Shown in pieces: positions 46,304 through 55,666 of a stretch of 64,000 nucleotides of DNA. This stretch comes from Sphingobium sp. JS3065 (GTDB taxonomy: Bacteria > Pseudomonadota > Alphaproteobacteria > Sphingomonadales > Sphingomonadaceae), in contig NZ_CP102664.1 in the NCBI RefSeq assembly GCF_026427355.1, forward strand, positions 1,302,001 to 1,366,000, given 5' to 3'. Numbering within the stretch: position 1 is the first letter of the stretch; each line of letters begins with the position of its first letter. The position numbers and the translations under genes are program-made. Under the pieces are notes generated by a model, which worked only from the letters and a program-made list of their open reading frames with translations, made no database searches and had not been told where the DNA came from.

Positions 46304-47506
46304 TCATTCTCCAGCTCTGACCGACACTTCGGCTTGAGCACGTGCTCGGATATCGCCCAATAGTTCCTTCGTATGCTCACCGATGCGCGGCGCATGTCCC
46401 GGCGTGAAAGTGCCAGCGCTGAACCGAACAGGAGGTTGCATCTGGAAATATGGTCCTTCGGTGGGATGGTCGACAAGCTTGAAGAAACCGCCAGCAACAA
46501 GCTGCGGATCTTCGAGCAGTTCGTCTATCTTTCGAACCGGCATTGCCGGCACGTTAATCTGACTCAATAGCGTCATCCATTCACCGGTGGTGCGGCTAGG
46601 TGTTCGCTGTGCAATAGCTGCGTAGAACTCTCCGACATGTTGAACTCGCAGCAAAGATCCTTCTACGGGATTTGCCGTAAGCACTTCAGGGCAACCGAGG
46701 AGATCGAACAGATTGTGCCAATTCTGGTCTGTGTATGGCAGGATGCTGATGTAGCCGTCCGCAGTCGGAAACGGCTTGCGGTCCTTGTCCATGATGCGGC
46801 GATAGCCGAAGGATCCGACCGGTGGTTCGCAGGTTCTTTCGAACAGATGTTCTTCCAAAAGAAAGTGCACGAAGCACTCGAACATCGGTACTTCGACATA
46901 CTGCCCCTTGCCGCCCTTCAGCTTATTGATATAAGCCGCAAGCACAGCCTGAGTTGCGTAAAGACCGCTAACCTTGTCCGCCACGATTGTCGGCATGAAC
47001 CTCGGATTATACGGTTCTGCTGCGCGGGCGCACAGGTCGACCAGTCCACTGCCAGCCTGTATAGTGTCGTCATATGCGGGAAAATCGGCATAGGGCCCCA
47101 CCGAGGCGTAGCCGACGCAATGCACATAGATGATTTCGGGAACTTCGCGGACGATTGCCTCATAGTCCAGGCCCAATTTCTTGATCGCGATGCTCCGAAC
47201 GTTGTGAATGAAAACATCCGCTGAGCGAATGAGTTCGATGAGGGCTTCACGATCTTCCGGATTTTTGAGGTCCAGGACTACTGACTTCTTGCCACGGTTC
47301 AGTGTCAAATGGATCGGGCCCATGTCGGGGCAATGCTTGGCTTTACCACTTTGCCGGAAAAAATCCCCGTCAGGAGATTCTATTTTGATAACCTCCGCGC
47401 CCATATCGGACAGCATTTGCGTACTGTAGGGACCAAAAACGATCGTCGAAAGATCGATGATACGAATCCCTTCCAGCATTCCTTTTGTCGATGAAGAGGT
47501 GTTCAC
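46304..47506 (-). CDS. CaiB/BaiF family CoA-transferase
   Basis: 400 aa from GTG 47506, overlapping the hydrolase stop (GTGA), so translation is coupled. MLEGIRIIDLSTIVFGPYST, SDMGAEVIKIESPDGD, LTLNRGKKSVVLDL and PAYDDTIQAGSGLVD; the Asp of the last motif is in place. It swaps CoA between acids, in parallel with the ligase at 42844. Confidence 0.93.
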   Translation of the reverse strand: MNTSSSTKGMLEGIRIIDLSTIVFGPYSTQMLSDMGAEVIKIESPDGDFFRQSGKAKHCPDMGPIHLTLNRGKKSVVLDLKNPEDREALIELIRSADVFIHNVRSIAIKKLGLDYEAIVREVPEIIYVHCVGYASVGPYADFPAYDDTIQAGSGLVDLCARAAEPYNPRFMPTIVADKVSGLYATQAVLAAYINKLKGGKGQYVEVPMFECFVHFLLEEHLFERTCEPPVGSFGYRRIMDKDRKPFPTADGYISILPYTDQNWHNLFDLLGCPEVLTANPVEGSLLRVQHVGEFYAAIAQRTPSRTTGEWMTLLSQINVPAMPVRKIDELLEDPQLVAGGFFKLVDHPTEGPYFQMQPPVRFSAGTFTPGHAPRIGEHTKELLGDIRARAQAEVSVRAGE

Positions 47507-48321
47507 GGCCGCCCCCCTTTGATTTCAACGATGAAGTTGGAAAGTTCCGAATGATACTGATCATAGCACTCGATCATCGGCACGTGCGCGCACTCAGGCA
47601 AAACTACTAGCCGGCTCTGAGCAATTAGTTCGTGCGAAGTTTGAGCAATGATCAAAGGTGTTACTGAATCATTTTCACCAGCCATGATCAAAGTGGGCAG
47701 ATGCAGATTCCGCATGATGGTGCGTTGGTCGAGAGGTCCTAGGGCTTCGAGAGTCCGGATCGCCATCGGGCCTGTCTGCAGGAACATTCGCTGAACCGCC
47801 GCAACGTCTTCGCGCGACCGGTTTGCCGTGAAACAGCCTGTAGCAACTGCCAAAGCGGTGGCGACTTTGTCCCGTCTGAAAGATGCCGCCATGCCGGCAA
47901 GAACATCTCCTGTTATGCCGATAGTGAGGTCCTCGGCATCGGTGTAGCGCGGCGTAGCAGCGCAAGTCAGCACCAAAGCCTTGCAAGCGCGCCCTAGTAG
48001 GGCTGCTGCCTCCACCGCAACGGCACCACCTTGGGACCAGCCGTTCAGGATTACCTCATCGATAGCTAGCGCATTGATGAGGGCGAGAAGATCGTTCGCG
48101 CCATCCTCGATGCTCGCGCTTGGAAAGTCCTTGTCGGACTGCCCACAAGCCCGCTGGTCAAACGCCATGACGGCATGACCTTTACCGGTGAGGAAATCGA
48201 TCGTTGGGTCCCATGCGCGCGAATTGAGCCCCCAACCATGGATCAAGACAGTAACTGGCCCGGAGGAGGGATAATACTCATAGTACAACGATCGATCCGT
48301 TGCGGTCTTGAAGAAGGGCAT
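47503..48321 (-). CDS. Alpha/beta hydrolase
   Basis: 272 aa from ATG 48321 (GGAGA 6 nt upstream). Oxyanion HGWGLNSRAW, nucleophile elbow LNGWSQGGAVAVEA (Ser), acid MAGENDSVTPL and catalytic His in PECAHVPMIE. It may open an ester, lactone or C-C bond; the superfamily is too broad to say more. Confidence 0.9.
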   Translation of the reverse strand: MPFFKTATDRSLYYEYYPSSGPVTVLIHGWGLNSRAWDPTIDFLTGKGHAVMAFDQRACGQSDKDFPSASIEDGANDLLALINALAIDEVILNGWSQGGAVAVEAAALLGRACKALVLTCAATPRYTDAEDLTIGITGDVLAGMAASFRRDKVATALAVATGCFTANRSREDVAAVQRMFLQTGPMAIRTLEALGPLDQRTIMRNLHLPTLIMAGENDSVTPLIIAQTSHELIAQSRLVVLPECAHVPMIECYDQYHSELSNFIVEIKGGRP

Positions 48322-48342
48322 GCGAATCTCCAAAAATGGCAA

Positions 48343-48753
48343 TCAGGCGGGCACGAACACCGTCAGTGAGAATTCTGGAGTCAATGACACCATCTTCGCC
48401 CTGAATGCCTGTCCGACCGCAAGATCATCATTATCGACGTCGACTAGGCGGCAGATGACCCGAGGGCCTTCCTCCAGTTCGATTAGAGCAACGATAAAAG
48501 GGACGTCTTCCATCAGTGATGGCAATGGTGGGGTACTGGTCTCAGTCCAGGAAAAAAGGGTCCCGCGTCCTGAACATTCGGCCCAGGCAAGTTCGAACGA
48601 GCCGCAGTGGGCGCATCGTTCACGCGGGATGTGATGCCATGCTTGACATCCCGAGCATTTCTGGATGCATAGCCTATCTTCGCGCGCAAAGGCGTAAAAT
48701 TCATTTGCGAGCCTGCTTCGCGCCGGCGCTATGAAACTGATTTGGCCACTCAT
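48343..48753 (-). CDS. Zn-ribbon OB-fold protein (DUF35, ChsH2-like)
   Basis: 136 aa from ATG 48753, one base after the stop of the upstream gene; a GTG at 48762 is possible. Zinc ribbon CSGC..14 residues..CAHC (Cys33, 36, 47, 50) and then an OB-fold (GRGTLFSWTETS, ALIELEEGPRVICRL). In steroid side-chain degradation such proteins (ChsH2 C-terminal domain) are obligate partners of Ltp2 aldolase, and the gene directly upstream is a thiolase-fold protein of that kind. Confidence 0.9.
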   Translation of the reverse strand: MSGQISFIAPARSRLANEFYAFAREDRLCIQKCSGCQAWHHIPRERCAHCGSFELAWAECSGRGTLFSWTETSTPPLPSLMEDVPFIVALIELEEGPRVICRLVDVDNDDLAVGQAFRAKMVSLTPEFSLTVFVPA

Positions 48754-48754
48754 G

Positions 48755-49912
48755 TCATTCACTCCGCAAGACCGCTAGGCCGCCGTCACCAAAATCGCCC
48801 CAGCCGGTCACGACTCCCACGCGCGCGCCCACTACCTGTCGACCGGTAGCCTCGCCCCGCAGTTGCTTCACGGCCTCGTTTACATGATTCATCCCCCAGA
48901 CGTGAGCCTCCGAGTGCAATCCGCCATGTGTGTTTGTCGGAAGGTCGCCGCCCAGGCGGAGCCGCCCGCCCTTCACAAAATCGCCAACCTCACCTCGTCC
49001 GCAAAAGCCCATGGCTTCCAGTTGCAACAGAGAGACGAAGGAAAAACAGTCATACACCTCGAGGAAATCGATGTCGGCATGCTGAACTCCTGCCTGAGCG
49101 AACGCTCGCGGGGCCGCTTCAGTCAGACCGATCCGGAAGAAATCCTCTCGAGAACAGAAATCGTCCGCCGGATAAGGATGCCCTTCGGCAACCCCGGCTA
49201 TGAATACCGGCTTCTTGCGCAAATCCTTAGCACGAGCTGGCGAACAGACAATCACAGCGCAGGCACCATCCGTCTCAAGGCAGCAGTCGAACATCCGGAA
49301 TGGCTTCGATATCCAGCGCGATGCATCATATTGCTCGCGGGTAAGCGGGCGACCGTGCATCAAAGCTGAAGGATTGAGCTGCGCATGGCTCCTGCTCGTC
49401 AGGGCGACTTCAGCCAAAGCGTCCTCATCGGTTCCGAACATGGCCATGTGGCGCGTGGCCAGCCAAGCGTACCATTGCACGGGCGAGACGGCACCATGGG
49501 GAATGTAATAGGAGCCGAGCGACCCGGCGATCGCCTCTACGTTCGTCCCGACCTTGCTGATGCGTCGATCAGTGTAGCCATTCCAACCCATGGGAACCAG
49601 CACACATTCAGCAACCCCGGTCGCTACTGCCATTGCCGCAGTTTGCAACGCAACAACTGGGCTCGCACCGCCCATAAGCACTGTGGAAGCATAGCGCAGA
49701 TCGGCAATGCCAAGATGCGCTGCAAGCTGTTCAGCCGTAGCGGCCACCGGTGGCCCGACAATGCCATCGATATCCTTGCCCTGAAGGCCGCAGTCCTCCA
49801 GCGCGGCGCCGATGGCCTCAAGCAGTAGCCGCAATTCCGATTTTTCGGTGCCGCGGGTGAACTCGGTCTGCCCGATCCCGACGATGCAGGATTTGTCCGC
49901 TAATGTGCTCAT
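48755..49912 (-). CDS. Thiolase-fold lipid-transfer protein, Ltp2-like (probable aldolase)
   Basis: 385 aa from ATG 49912; the open frame extends 36 codons further without similarity. SCP2-thiolase type start (CIVGIGQTEFTRGTEKSELRLL) and C-terminal NTHGGLHSEAHVWGMNH and VVTGWGDFGDGGLAVL. At the place of the thiolase nucleophile the protein reads TVLMGGASPVVAL (around residue 82) without Cys, so Claisen chemistry is unlikely. With its DUF35 partner encoded next, it fits the retro-aldolases of steroid degradation, which split a 3-hydroxyacyl-CoA with a tertiary hydroxyl. Confidence 0.88.
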   Translation of the reverse strand: MSTLADKSCIVGIGQTEFTRGTEKSELRLLLEAIGAALEDCGLQGKDIDGIVGPPVAATAEQLAAHLGIADLRYASTVLMGGASPVVALQTAAMAVATGVAECVLVPMGWNGYTDRRISKVGTNVEAIAGSLGSYYIPHGAVSPVQWYAWLATRHMAMFGTDEDALAEVALTSRSHAQLNPSALMHGRPLTREQYDASRWISKPFRMFDCCLETDGACAVIVCSPARAKDLRKKPVFIAGVAEGHPYPADDFCSREDFFRIGLTEAAPRAFAQAGVQHADIDFLEVYDCFSFVSLLQLEAMGFCGRGEVGDFVKGGRLRLGGDLPTNTHGGLHSEAHVWGMNHVNEAVKQLRGEATGRQVVGARVGVVTGWGDFGDGGLAVLRSE

Positions 49913-49919
49913 TCGCCTG

Positions 49920-50726
49920 TCACTTTCCGGTATAAATGGGAGACCGCTTCTCGGCGAATGCCAGCGGCCCTTCCTTAGCATCTTCCGATGCCGCAACGTC
50001 GTCCCACGCCTTATCTTCAAGGAGGTAGGCCTGGTCGAACGGAAGACCCGAGCTTTCGACCATCACGCGTTTGGCAGCCACGACGGCCAGCGGCCCGTTG
50101 GCACCGATCTGGCTGGCGATCTCAAGCGCCTTGTCCATTAATGCTTCACGTGAGGTAACATAATTCACGAAGCCATATTCAAGAGCTTGGGCAGCCGTGA
50201 TCGGTCGCCCGGTCAGCACCATCTCCATCGCCTTGCAATGAGGCATCTGCCGCGTCAGACGAACCAGAGATCCGCCTGCCGGCAAGATGGACAGCTTGAC
50301 TTCCGGAAGACCAAATGTTGCACTCTCGGTACAGACGCGGATATCGGTGCCTTCGATCACCTCGGTTCCGCCCGCTACACAGTAACCGTTAATTGCGGCA
50401 ATTACCGGCTTTGGAAAGAACGTACGGAGCATCGCTACATCCCTCACCTTGGGATGAGTATCCAGAATAATTTGCTCGAATTCGTTTTGCGGTGCTCGTG
50501 CTCGCGTAAGTACAGGAATAAGCGACTTGACGTCACCGCCAGCTGAAAAGGCTTTATCGCCTGCTCCAGTGATAACAACACTGCGGATATTGTCGTCCGC
50601 AGCCCAAGCATCCCAAGCTCGAGCCATCTTCACGAACATCTCCGCGTTCATCGCATTGTGACTCTCCGGTCGGTTAAGAGTCATAATCCCTACGTGCCCG
50701 CGAACTTCCGTAAGCAAAACCGACAT
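49920..50726 (-). CDS. Enoyl-CoA hydratase
   Basis: 268 aa, start with AAGGATGG upstream. Oxyanion loop GAGDKAFSAGGDVKSL, first Glu segment VAGGTEVIEGTDIRV and second Glu segment TFGLPEVKLSILPAGG are present, so hydration of an enoyl-CoA is credible. First gene of the ten-gene operon running down to 40972; the 690-bp gap ahead must hold its promoter. Confidence 0.92.
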   Translation of the reverse strand: MSVLLTEVRGHVGIMTLNRPESHNAMNAEMFVKMARAWDAWAADDNIRSVVITGAGDKAFSAGGDVKSLIPVLTRARAPQNEFEQIILDTHPKVRDVAMLRTFFPKPVIAAINGYCVAGGTEVIEGTDIRVCTESATFGLPEVKLSILPAGGSLVRLTRQMPHCKAMEMVLTGRPITAAQALEYGFVNYVTSREALMDKALEIASQIGANGPLAVVAAKRVMVESSGLPFDQAYLLEDKAWDDVAASEDAKEGPLAFAEKRSPIYTGK

Positions 50727-51415
50727 TTTCGTACCATCCTTTTTATGCGCAAACGCGCCAATGCCTTAGGATAAGCAACCCGCCATTCGCGACATGGCCG
50801 CGCCCTGTCCAAATCGAACAACAACCAGACACGGTCCGCACCCATAGACGTAGGACGGGTCGGCATGTCAGTCAGATGCTTATGCCTGTTGCCGAGGAAG
50901 CTCCTACGAAGCTTGGCCTGATAACGCACGGCACGTTCAAACACCGGCACATCGACAACGGCTGAACAGCCAATCGGGATCTCCCTCCATGTTCCGCTCG
51001 CGACTCGTCAGTTCAATCCCGCTGTCGCGTTGCAGGTTAACTTCCTAGACCTCATGATCTATCTGGTACTGTTTGTCAAAACATAGTTTCTCTCCTCAAG
51101 CTGCAGACCATTTTTGGAGATGTTCATCGGAGCGCGGCGGCGTCGATGGCCGACGGCAAATTCACATTCGTAACGAAATCAGCTTATCCTGGTCGGAGGC
51201 GGATCCCGTAACGAGGGCGAGCGCAAAAACGGGCAGCCCAAAGCCGATTTATGGTACATAGCCATAAAAAAGCTTTTCAGGTTGACAGGCTATCTATAAA
51301 ACGAAATGGACTGATAGCCTCCTTCGGAGATCCCAAGGGACGACGCGCGCAAGCCTGCCACTGATTTTAGTGTCCATAGTTAGAGGTTGCGTACGTTTGA
51401 GATAAGGACTGTGTA
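50727..51415. promoter_or_regulatory. Divergent promoter region of block B
   Basis: 689 bp without a supported gene, between the enoyl-CoA hydratase (minus) and the MFS transporter (plus). It contains an inverted repeat TTTATGG-N7-CCATAAA at 51248-51268 that may be an operator. A minus-strand frame of about 100 codons (near 50690-51010) lacks a ribosome site and known motifs, and was not called. Confidence 0.5.
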
Positions 51416-52750
51416 ATGACTGAAAGTGCCGTCGCCTCAGGCTCACGCAGCGCGACTGCAGGGGTCGCGGTCCTTCTACTGGCCTATGTCTTTAACTTTG
51501 TTGACCGCCAGATCATCAGCGTTCTTGCTATGCCGATCAAAACCGACCTAGGACTTGACGACCAGCAACTTGGTCTAATGGGCGGCGTTGCGTTCGCGAT
51601 TTTCTACACGACGACGGCAATTCCGATTGCTTGGCTCGCAGATCGCAAAAGCCGCGTTAATATCATTGCGGTCTCCATCACGTTGTGGAGCCTGTTCACG
51701 GCAGCATGCGGCACGGTTCAAAGCTTCTGGCAACTTTTCTTCGCCAGGATGGGCGTGGGCGTTGGGGAGGCCGGAGGGGTAGCGCCGTCCTATGCGTTGA
51801 TCGCCGACCTTTTTCCCCGCGAGCGACGCGCGAGCGCCATGGCTCTGTTCTCACTTGGTGTTCCGGTTGGCTCCGCACTCGGGGTGTTCTTCGGTGGATG
51901 GATTGCAGGAAATCTCGATTGGCGCGCTGCGTTCGTTATTGTCGGGTTGGCCGGCCTGCCAGTCGCGTTGTTGGTAAAATGTACCTTGAAGGAACCATCA
52001 CGCGGTCGGTTCGATGATTCTCCCGCGACTGCGCTTGATCCCGCGGCCTCGCCGAGTGTCAGCGAGGTCACCCTTCGTCTGCGAAAGACTCCCGCTTTCT
52101 GGCTTCTGTCATTAGGCGCAGCTTGCGCTTCTGCATTAAGTTATGGCCTCATGTTCTGGATGCCGAGTTTCTTTGCACGCACTTACGGTCTCGGCATCGG
52201 CTCGGTCAGCTTGTATTATGGAACGGTTCTGCTCATCGGAGGCGTGCTAGGCATTTTGGCGGGGGGGTGGATTGGTGACCGTTTGGCCAAAGCTCATACC
52301 GGAAGCTTCGCGCTTGTCCCCGCGATTGGCTTGGCGCTGGCGATTCCAACCATTGCCGCTGCCCTGTTTGCAAAGGCGCCGATGCTGAGCTGGCTTCTGT
52401 TCACGTTTGGCCAGATGCTTGCCTCCGCTTGGTTTGGGCCGGTAACTGCCGGGATCCAGCAGATTGTTCCTGCCAACATGAGAGCCATCGCTTCTTCCGT
52501 TTATCTTTTCATATTGAACCTCATCGGAATGGGCGTTGGCATATATGTTCTCGGGTTCATGTCCGATTGGATGACCCAGGAGTACGAAACGGCAGCACTG
52601 CAGTTTTCCATACTTTACGGCCTCGCCTTTTATGTCCTTAGCGTCGTCGCCTTCCTCATGGCGGCACGGCTGCTTTCTCGCGAAAAGACATACCGGTGTG
52701 CGAAAGCAGAGCCACAACCGGTGGTACCGTTCGACTCACAGACGCATTGA
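51416..52750 (+). CDS. MFS transporter (spinster-like)
   Basis: 444 aa from ATG 51416 (AAGGA upstream). About 12 membrane segments; first helix LLLAYVFNFVDRQIISVLAM, motif-A loop IAWLADRKSRVN, helix 4-5 GVGVGEAGGVAPSYALIADLF. Paralogous to the transporter at 2161. It likely moves the block B substrate; first gene of the plus-strand unit with the nitroreductase and aldolase. Confidence 0.93.
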   Translation: MTESAVASGSRSATAGVAVLLLAYVFNFVDRQIISVLAMPIKTDLGLDDQQLGLMGGVAFAIFYTTTAIPIAWLADRKSRVNIIAVSITLWSLFTAACGTVQSFWQLFFARMGVGVGEAGGVAPSYALIADLFPRERRASAMALFSLGVPVGSALGVFFGGWIAGNLDWRAAFVIVGLAGLPVALLVKCTLKEPSRGRFDDSPATALDPAASPSVSEVTLRLRKTPAFWLLSLGAACASALSYGLMFWMPSFFARTYGLGIGSVSLYYGTVLLIGGVLGILAGGWIGDRLAKAHTGSFALVPAIGLALAIPTIAAALFAKAPMLSWLLFTFGQMLASAWFGPVTAGIQQIVPANMRAIASSVYLFILNLIGMGVGIYVLGFMSDWMTQEYETAALQFSILYGLAFYVLSVVAFLMAARLLSREKTYRCAKAEPQPVVPFDSQTH

Positions 52751-52777
52751 CGCATTCTGACTATTTGGGAGATTCAA

Positions 52778-53485
52778 GTGAAACAGTGTGACGTTGAGGT
52801 GACGTATGAGAGCAGCGCTTCCGCCTTTCGCCATCTGCTTGAGGCCAGAAGGTCCATCCGTAGCTTTCTGCCTACCCGTGTACCGGACTCTATGATAGCC
52901 TCCGTGCTGCAAGATGCGCAATGTGCGCCATCCAACTGCAATACCCAACCGTGGCATGTTCACGTCGTTTCTGGCAGCAGCCGCGATAGGCTCAGCCAAG
53001 CTCTGCTCGCTGCGGAGGCCGCGGGACGCATGTCGCTTGATTTTTCCTTCAGCGCAAATGACGTACATGGCATTTACGGTGAGCGCCTCCGCGAGCAAGG
53101 CGCGGCCTACTATCAAGCCCTGGGCATCTCGCGTGAAGCATTAGCGGAGCGGAGAGCGGCCTCATTGCGCAATCTCGAATTCTTCGGCGCGCCACATGCC
53201 GCTTTTTTATTCATGCCTGTATTTGGTGATGCAGTGCGGGTCGCGGGTGACATCGGAATGTATGGGCAGACTTTCCTGCTATCTCTTGCGGCGCATGGAC
53301 TTGGTGGTGTGCCCCAGACAGTCTTGGGCATGTATGCAGATACAATTCGCGAAGAACTGGGTGTCGATCCATCGCTGAAACTGCTGTTTGGTATCTCCTT
53401 CGGCTATCCTGACGCGACATCCGCTGCCGCCGCCTATCGGATTGAGAAGGTCCCATTCGAGGATAGCGTGGTCTTTCACAATTAA
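52778..53485 (+). CDS. Nitroreductase family protein
   Basis: 235 aa from GTG 52778 with GGGAG 7 nt upstream. FMN-binding RRSIRSFLPTRVPDSM, APSNCNTQPWHVHVVSG and LAAHGLGGVPQTVLGMYADT. Members reduce nitro groups, quinones or enones, or dehalogenate or dehydrogenate ring compounds. The role here is not evident. Confidence 0.92.
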   Translation: MKQCDVEVTYESSASAFRHLLEARRSIRSFLPTRVPDSMIASVLQDAQCAPSNCNTQPWHVHVVSGSSRDRLSQALLAAEAAGRMSLDFSFSANDVHGIYGERLREQGAAYYQALGISREALAERRAASLRNLEFFGAPHAAFLFMPVFGDAVRVAGDIGMYGQTFLLSLAAHGLGGVPQTVLGMYADTIREELGVDPSLKLLFGISFGYPDATSAAAAYRIEKVPFEDSVVFHN

Positions 53486-53604
53486 TGTCTGTCGGCATGA
53501 TAAGGGCCATTAGGGATTAGGCTATTTTTCAATATATATGCTTTTCTCAAAATGACCTTTCGAGATTGTCAAGCACAAGCGGCACAAATTTAAGGACTCA
53601 ATTT

Positions 53605-54420
53605 ATGCTGAAAAGGAACCTCGTGCGGGCCCGGCTGGAAAATGGCGAGAATGCCATAGGCATCTGGGTTCAGACTGGCTCCGCGGCTGTTGTAGAAATC
53701 GCAGGTGAGGTCGGCCTGGATTTTGTACTTATAGATGGCGAACATGGCTCATTTGGCTTCGAACATTCCGTCACACTGATTCGCACCGCCGAAGCTGCCG
53801 GGCTAACGCCAGTTGTTCGGGTTCCCGTGGGCGAACCTGTCGACCTTGGTCGGTATCTCGATGCCGGAGCCGGCGGCCTTCTGATACCGCAAGTTCGCTC
53901 CGGGGAACATGCTCATGCCATCGTGTCGGCGGCAAAGTACCGTACAAAGAAGTTCCCTGCAGGAACCAGAGGTGCGTGTCCTATTACTCGCGCCACCGCG
54001 TACGGCTCCCCCAATTGGAAAGATTACGCAGAAAAAGCGAACAATTCATGCCTGGTGTGGATGCTGCTTGAAACTCCAGAAGCTTTGGATGACTTGCCAG
54101 CAATCCTGGATGTGTCTGGAATTGACGGTATCATGCTGGGTACGCATGATTTAGCCGTGGCAATGGGATATGACGGCGACCGCGGACACAAGGATGTGCT
54201 AGCAAAGATCGAAGGCGTCGCTGCACAAATTCGCGCCAAGGGGATCGAAGTCATAGGCTCACTTGACGATTCAAGTCCTAGGGCAGCGCTGCTACAGCAC
54301 GACACTCTCACGGCTGAAGGAACGAGGATTTTCATGACTGCGTCAGACGGTCGGGTTCTCTTCAACAGTTTCCGAAATCTACACACAGCGTTAAGACACG
54401 GAAGCTGCGACAATCGATGA
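53605..54420 (+). CDS. HpcH/HpaI family 2-oxo-acid aldolase
   Basis: 271 aa from ATG 53605 (AAGGA 9 nt upstream). Signature blocks IGIWVQTGSAAVVEIAGEVG, LDFVLIDGEHGSFGFE, VVRVPVGEP, GAGGLLIPQVRSGEHA and GIDGIMLGTHDLAVAMG match the HpaI/RhmA metal-dependent aldolases that split a 4-hydroxy-2-oxoacid to pyruvate and an aldehyde. Last gene of the plus-strand unit of block B. Confidence 0.92.
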   Translation: MLKRNLVRARLENGENAIGIWVQTGSAAVVEIAGEVGLDFVLIDGEHGSFGFEHSVTLIRTAEAAGLTPVVRVPVGEPVDLGRYLDAGAGGLLIPQVRSGEHAHAIVSAAKYRTKKFPAGTRGACPITRATAYGSPNWKDYAEKANNSCLVWMLLETPEALDDLPAILDVSGIDGIMLGTHDLAVAMGYDGDRGHKDVLAKIEGVAAQIRAKGIEVIGSLDDSSPRAALLQHDTLTAEGTRIFMTASDGRVLFNSFRNLHTALRHGSCDNR

Positions 54421-54480
54421 ATTTGCCACCCGAAAAATTACATTTTATCAGCACATCGCCTTTCGCTAAGTTTGTCATAT

Positions 54481-55216
54481 TGACCTGCCCCCCGCTGGGT
54501 CCCTCGACCTGATGTAGAGTCTGCCCCAAGGTGCGCTGCTACCCAACCTTGGACCGCTCGGGTCTGGAGTTTTCCGCCTGGTCCGGGTCCGGAGGGCTGG
54601 TGTCCCCGGTCGGGTTTGCCAGCATGATCGGGGGGATATTCCCGATCGCGCTGTGCGGTCGCTCTTCGTTGTAGTGTCTACGCCAGCGGTCCAACTTTTC
54701 GCAAGCGTCTTCCAGCGACAAGAACCAGTGCGTGTTCACGCATTCGCTGCGCAGCTTGCTGTTGAACGCTTCGATGAAGGCATTGTCCGTCGGCTTGCCA
54801 GGCCGCGAGAAGTCGAGCGTCACACCCCTTTGGTAAGCCCATAGATCCATGTCCCGCGAGACGAACTCGCTGCCGTTGTCCACCCTGATGGTCTTCGGAT
54901 AGCCCATCTTCCGGCAGGTCCGATCGAGCGTGGCTACGACGTCCTCTCCGCGGTAGCTGAACCGTGCGTCGATCACCGGCGAGAACCGGCTGAACGTGTC
55001 GACCACCGTCAGGATCCGCAGCTTGCGTCCCGTCGCCAGTTGATCATGGACGAAGTCCATGGCCCACACATCGTTGTGCCGGACTGCCGGAGCGCGATCT
55101 TCTCGCAGCTTGGCCTTCACTCGACGCTTGGGAGTCTTGTTGCGCAGCTGCAGTCCTAACTCCCTATAAAGCCTATAGACCTTTTTGGCGTTCACGACCC
55201 AGCCTTCCCGGCGAAG
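54481..55216 (-). mobile_element. Truncated IS3-family element
   Basis: A presumed terminal repeat (TGACCTGCCCCCCGCTGGG) starts at 54481, followed by the 3' part of a transposase gene. The other end is gone: at 55217 the sequence switches to the end of an IS21-family element. No target duplication can be recognised. Confidence 0.7.
54539..55216 (-). pseudogene. IS3-family transposase OrfB, C-terminal part
   Basis: About 226 codons. Integrase core with VWAMDFVHDQLATGRKLRIL (first Asp), KTIRVDNGSEFVSRDMDLWA (second Asp) and PTDNAFIEAFNSKLRSECVN (Glu). The coding match begins at LRREGWVVNAKKVYRLYREL, mid-protein; everything upstream in the same frame belongs to another element read in the wrong frame. 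The N-terminal helper region is lost. Confidence 0.88.
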
Positions 55217-55365
55217 TGTCAATCGGCCCCGGATATTCACCCCTGATAAGCGCCCAACATTGACCCCCTGATAGTGCGCCAGGATCGTCGGCATGGGGGT
55301 GAGGCGGCGGAGGGCGTAGCCCGGAGCCGGCTCACCCCCATGCCGATGGCGTTTCTCCTGGGCTA

Positions 55366-55590
55366 TCAGGCAGCTTCGCGGTTCTTGAAGCGCCAGCTCT
55401 CGTTGCCGGTTTCGATGATATCGCAATGGTGCGTCAGCCGGTCGAGCAGCGCGGTGGTCATCTTGGCGTCGCCGAACACCGAGGGCCATTCGCCGAACGC
55501 GAGGTTGGTGGTTACCATGATCGAGGTCTGCTCGTAGAGCCGGCTGACCAGGTGGAACAGCAACTGACCGCCAGACAGCGCGAACGGCAG
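55366..55590 (-). pseudogene. istB: Outer istB, 3' part
   Basis: C-terminal 74 codons of an IstB helper ATPase: [36 protein letters not shown] and [20 protein letters not shown]. It joins exactly in frame with 57937-58451 if the inner element and one copy of GGCAG are removed, giving a 244-aa protein (DELGYLP then FALSGGQ). Confidence 0.93.
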
Positions 55591-55666
55591 TGTCAACGGG
55601 CGCCGAAGATTCCGCAAAAGTGGGCATCTAAAATTCCCTAGTTTGGCGGGACGGTTGTGTCGGTGA

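Noticed and set aside
50690..51010. Minus-strand frame of about 100 codons upstream of the enoyl-CoA hydratase
   Set aside because: No ribosome site, no family resemblance, and it would occupy the promoter region of the operon.
54539..55627. Single 362-aa transposase
   Set aside because: Only the part up to 55216 is transposase; upstream residues come from IS21 end and istB read in a wrong frame.
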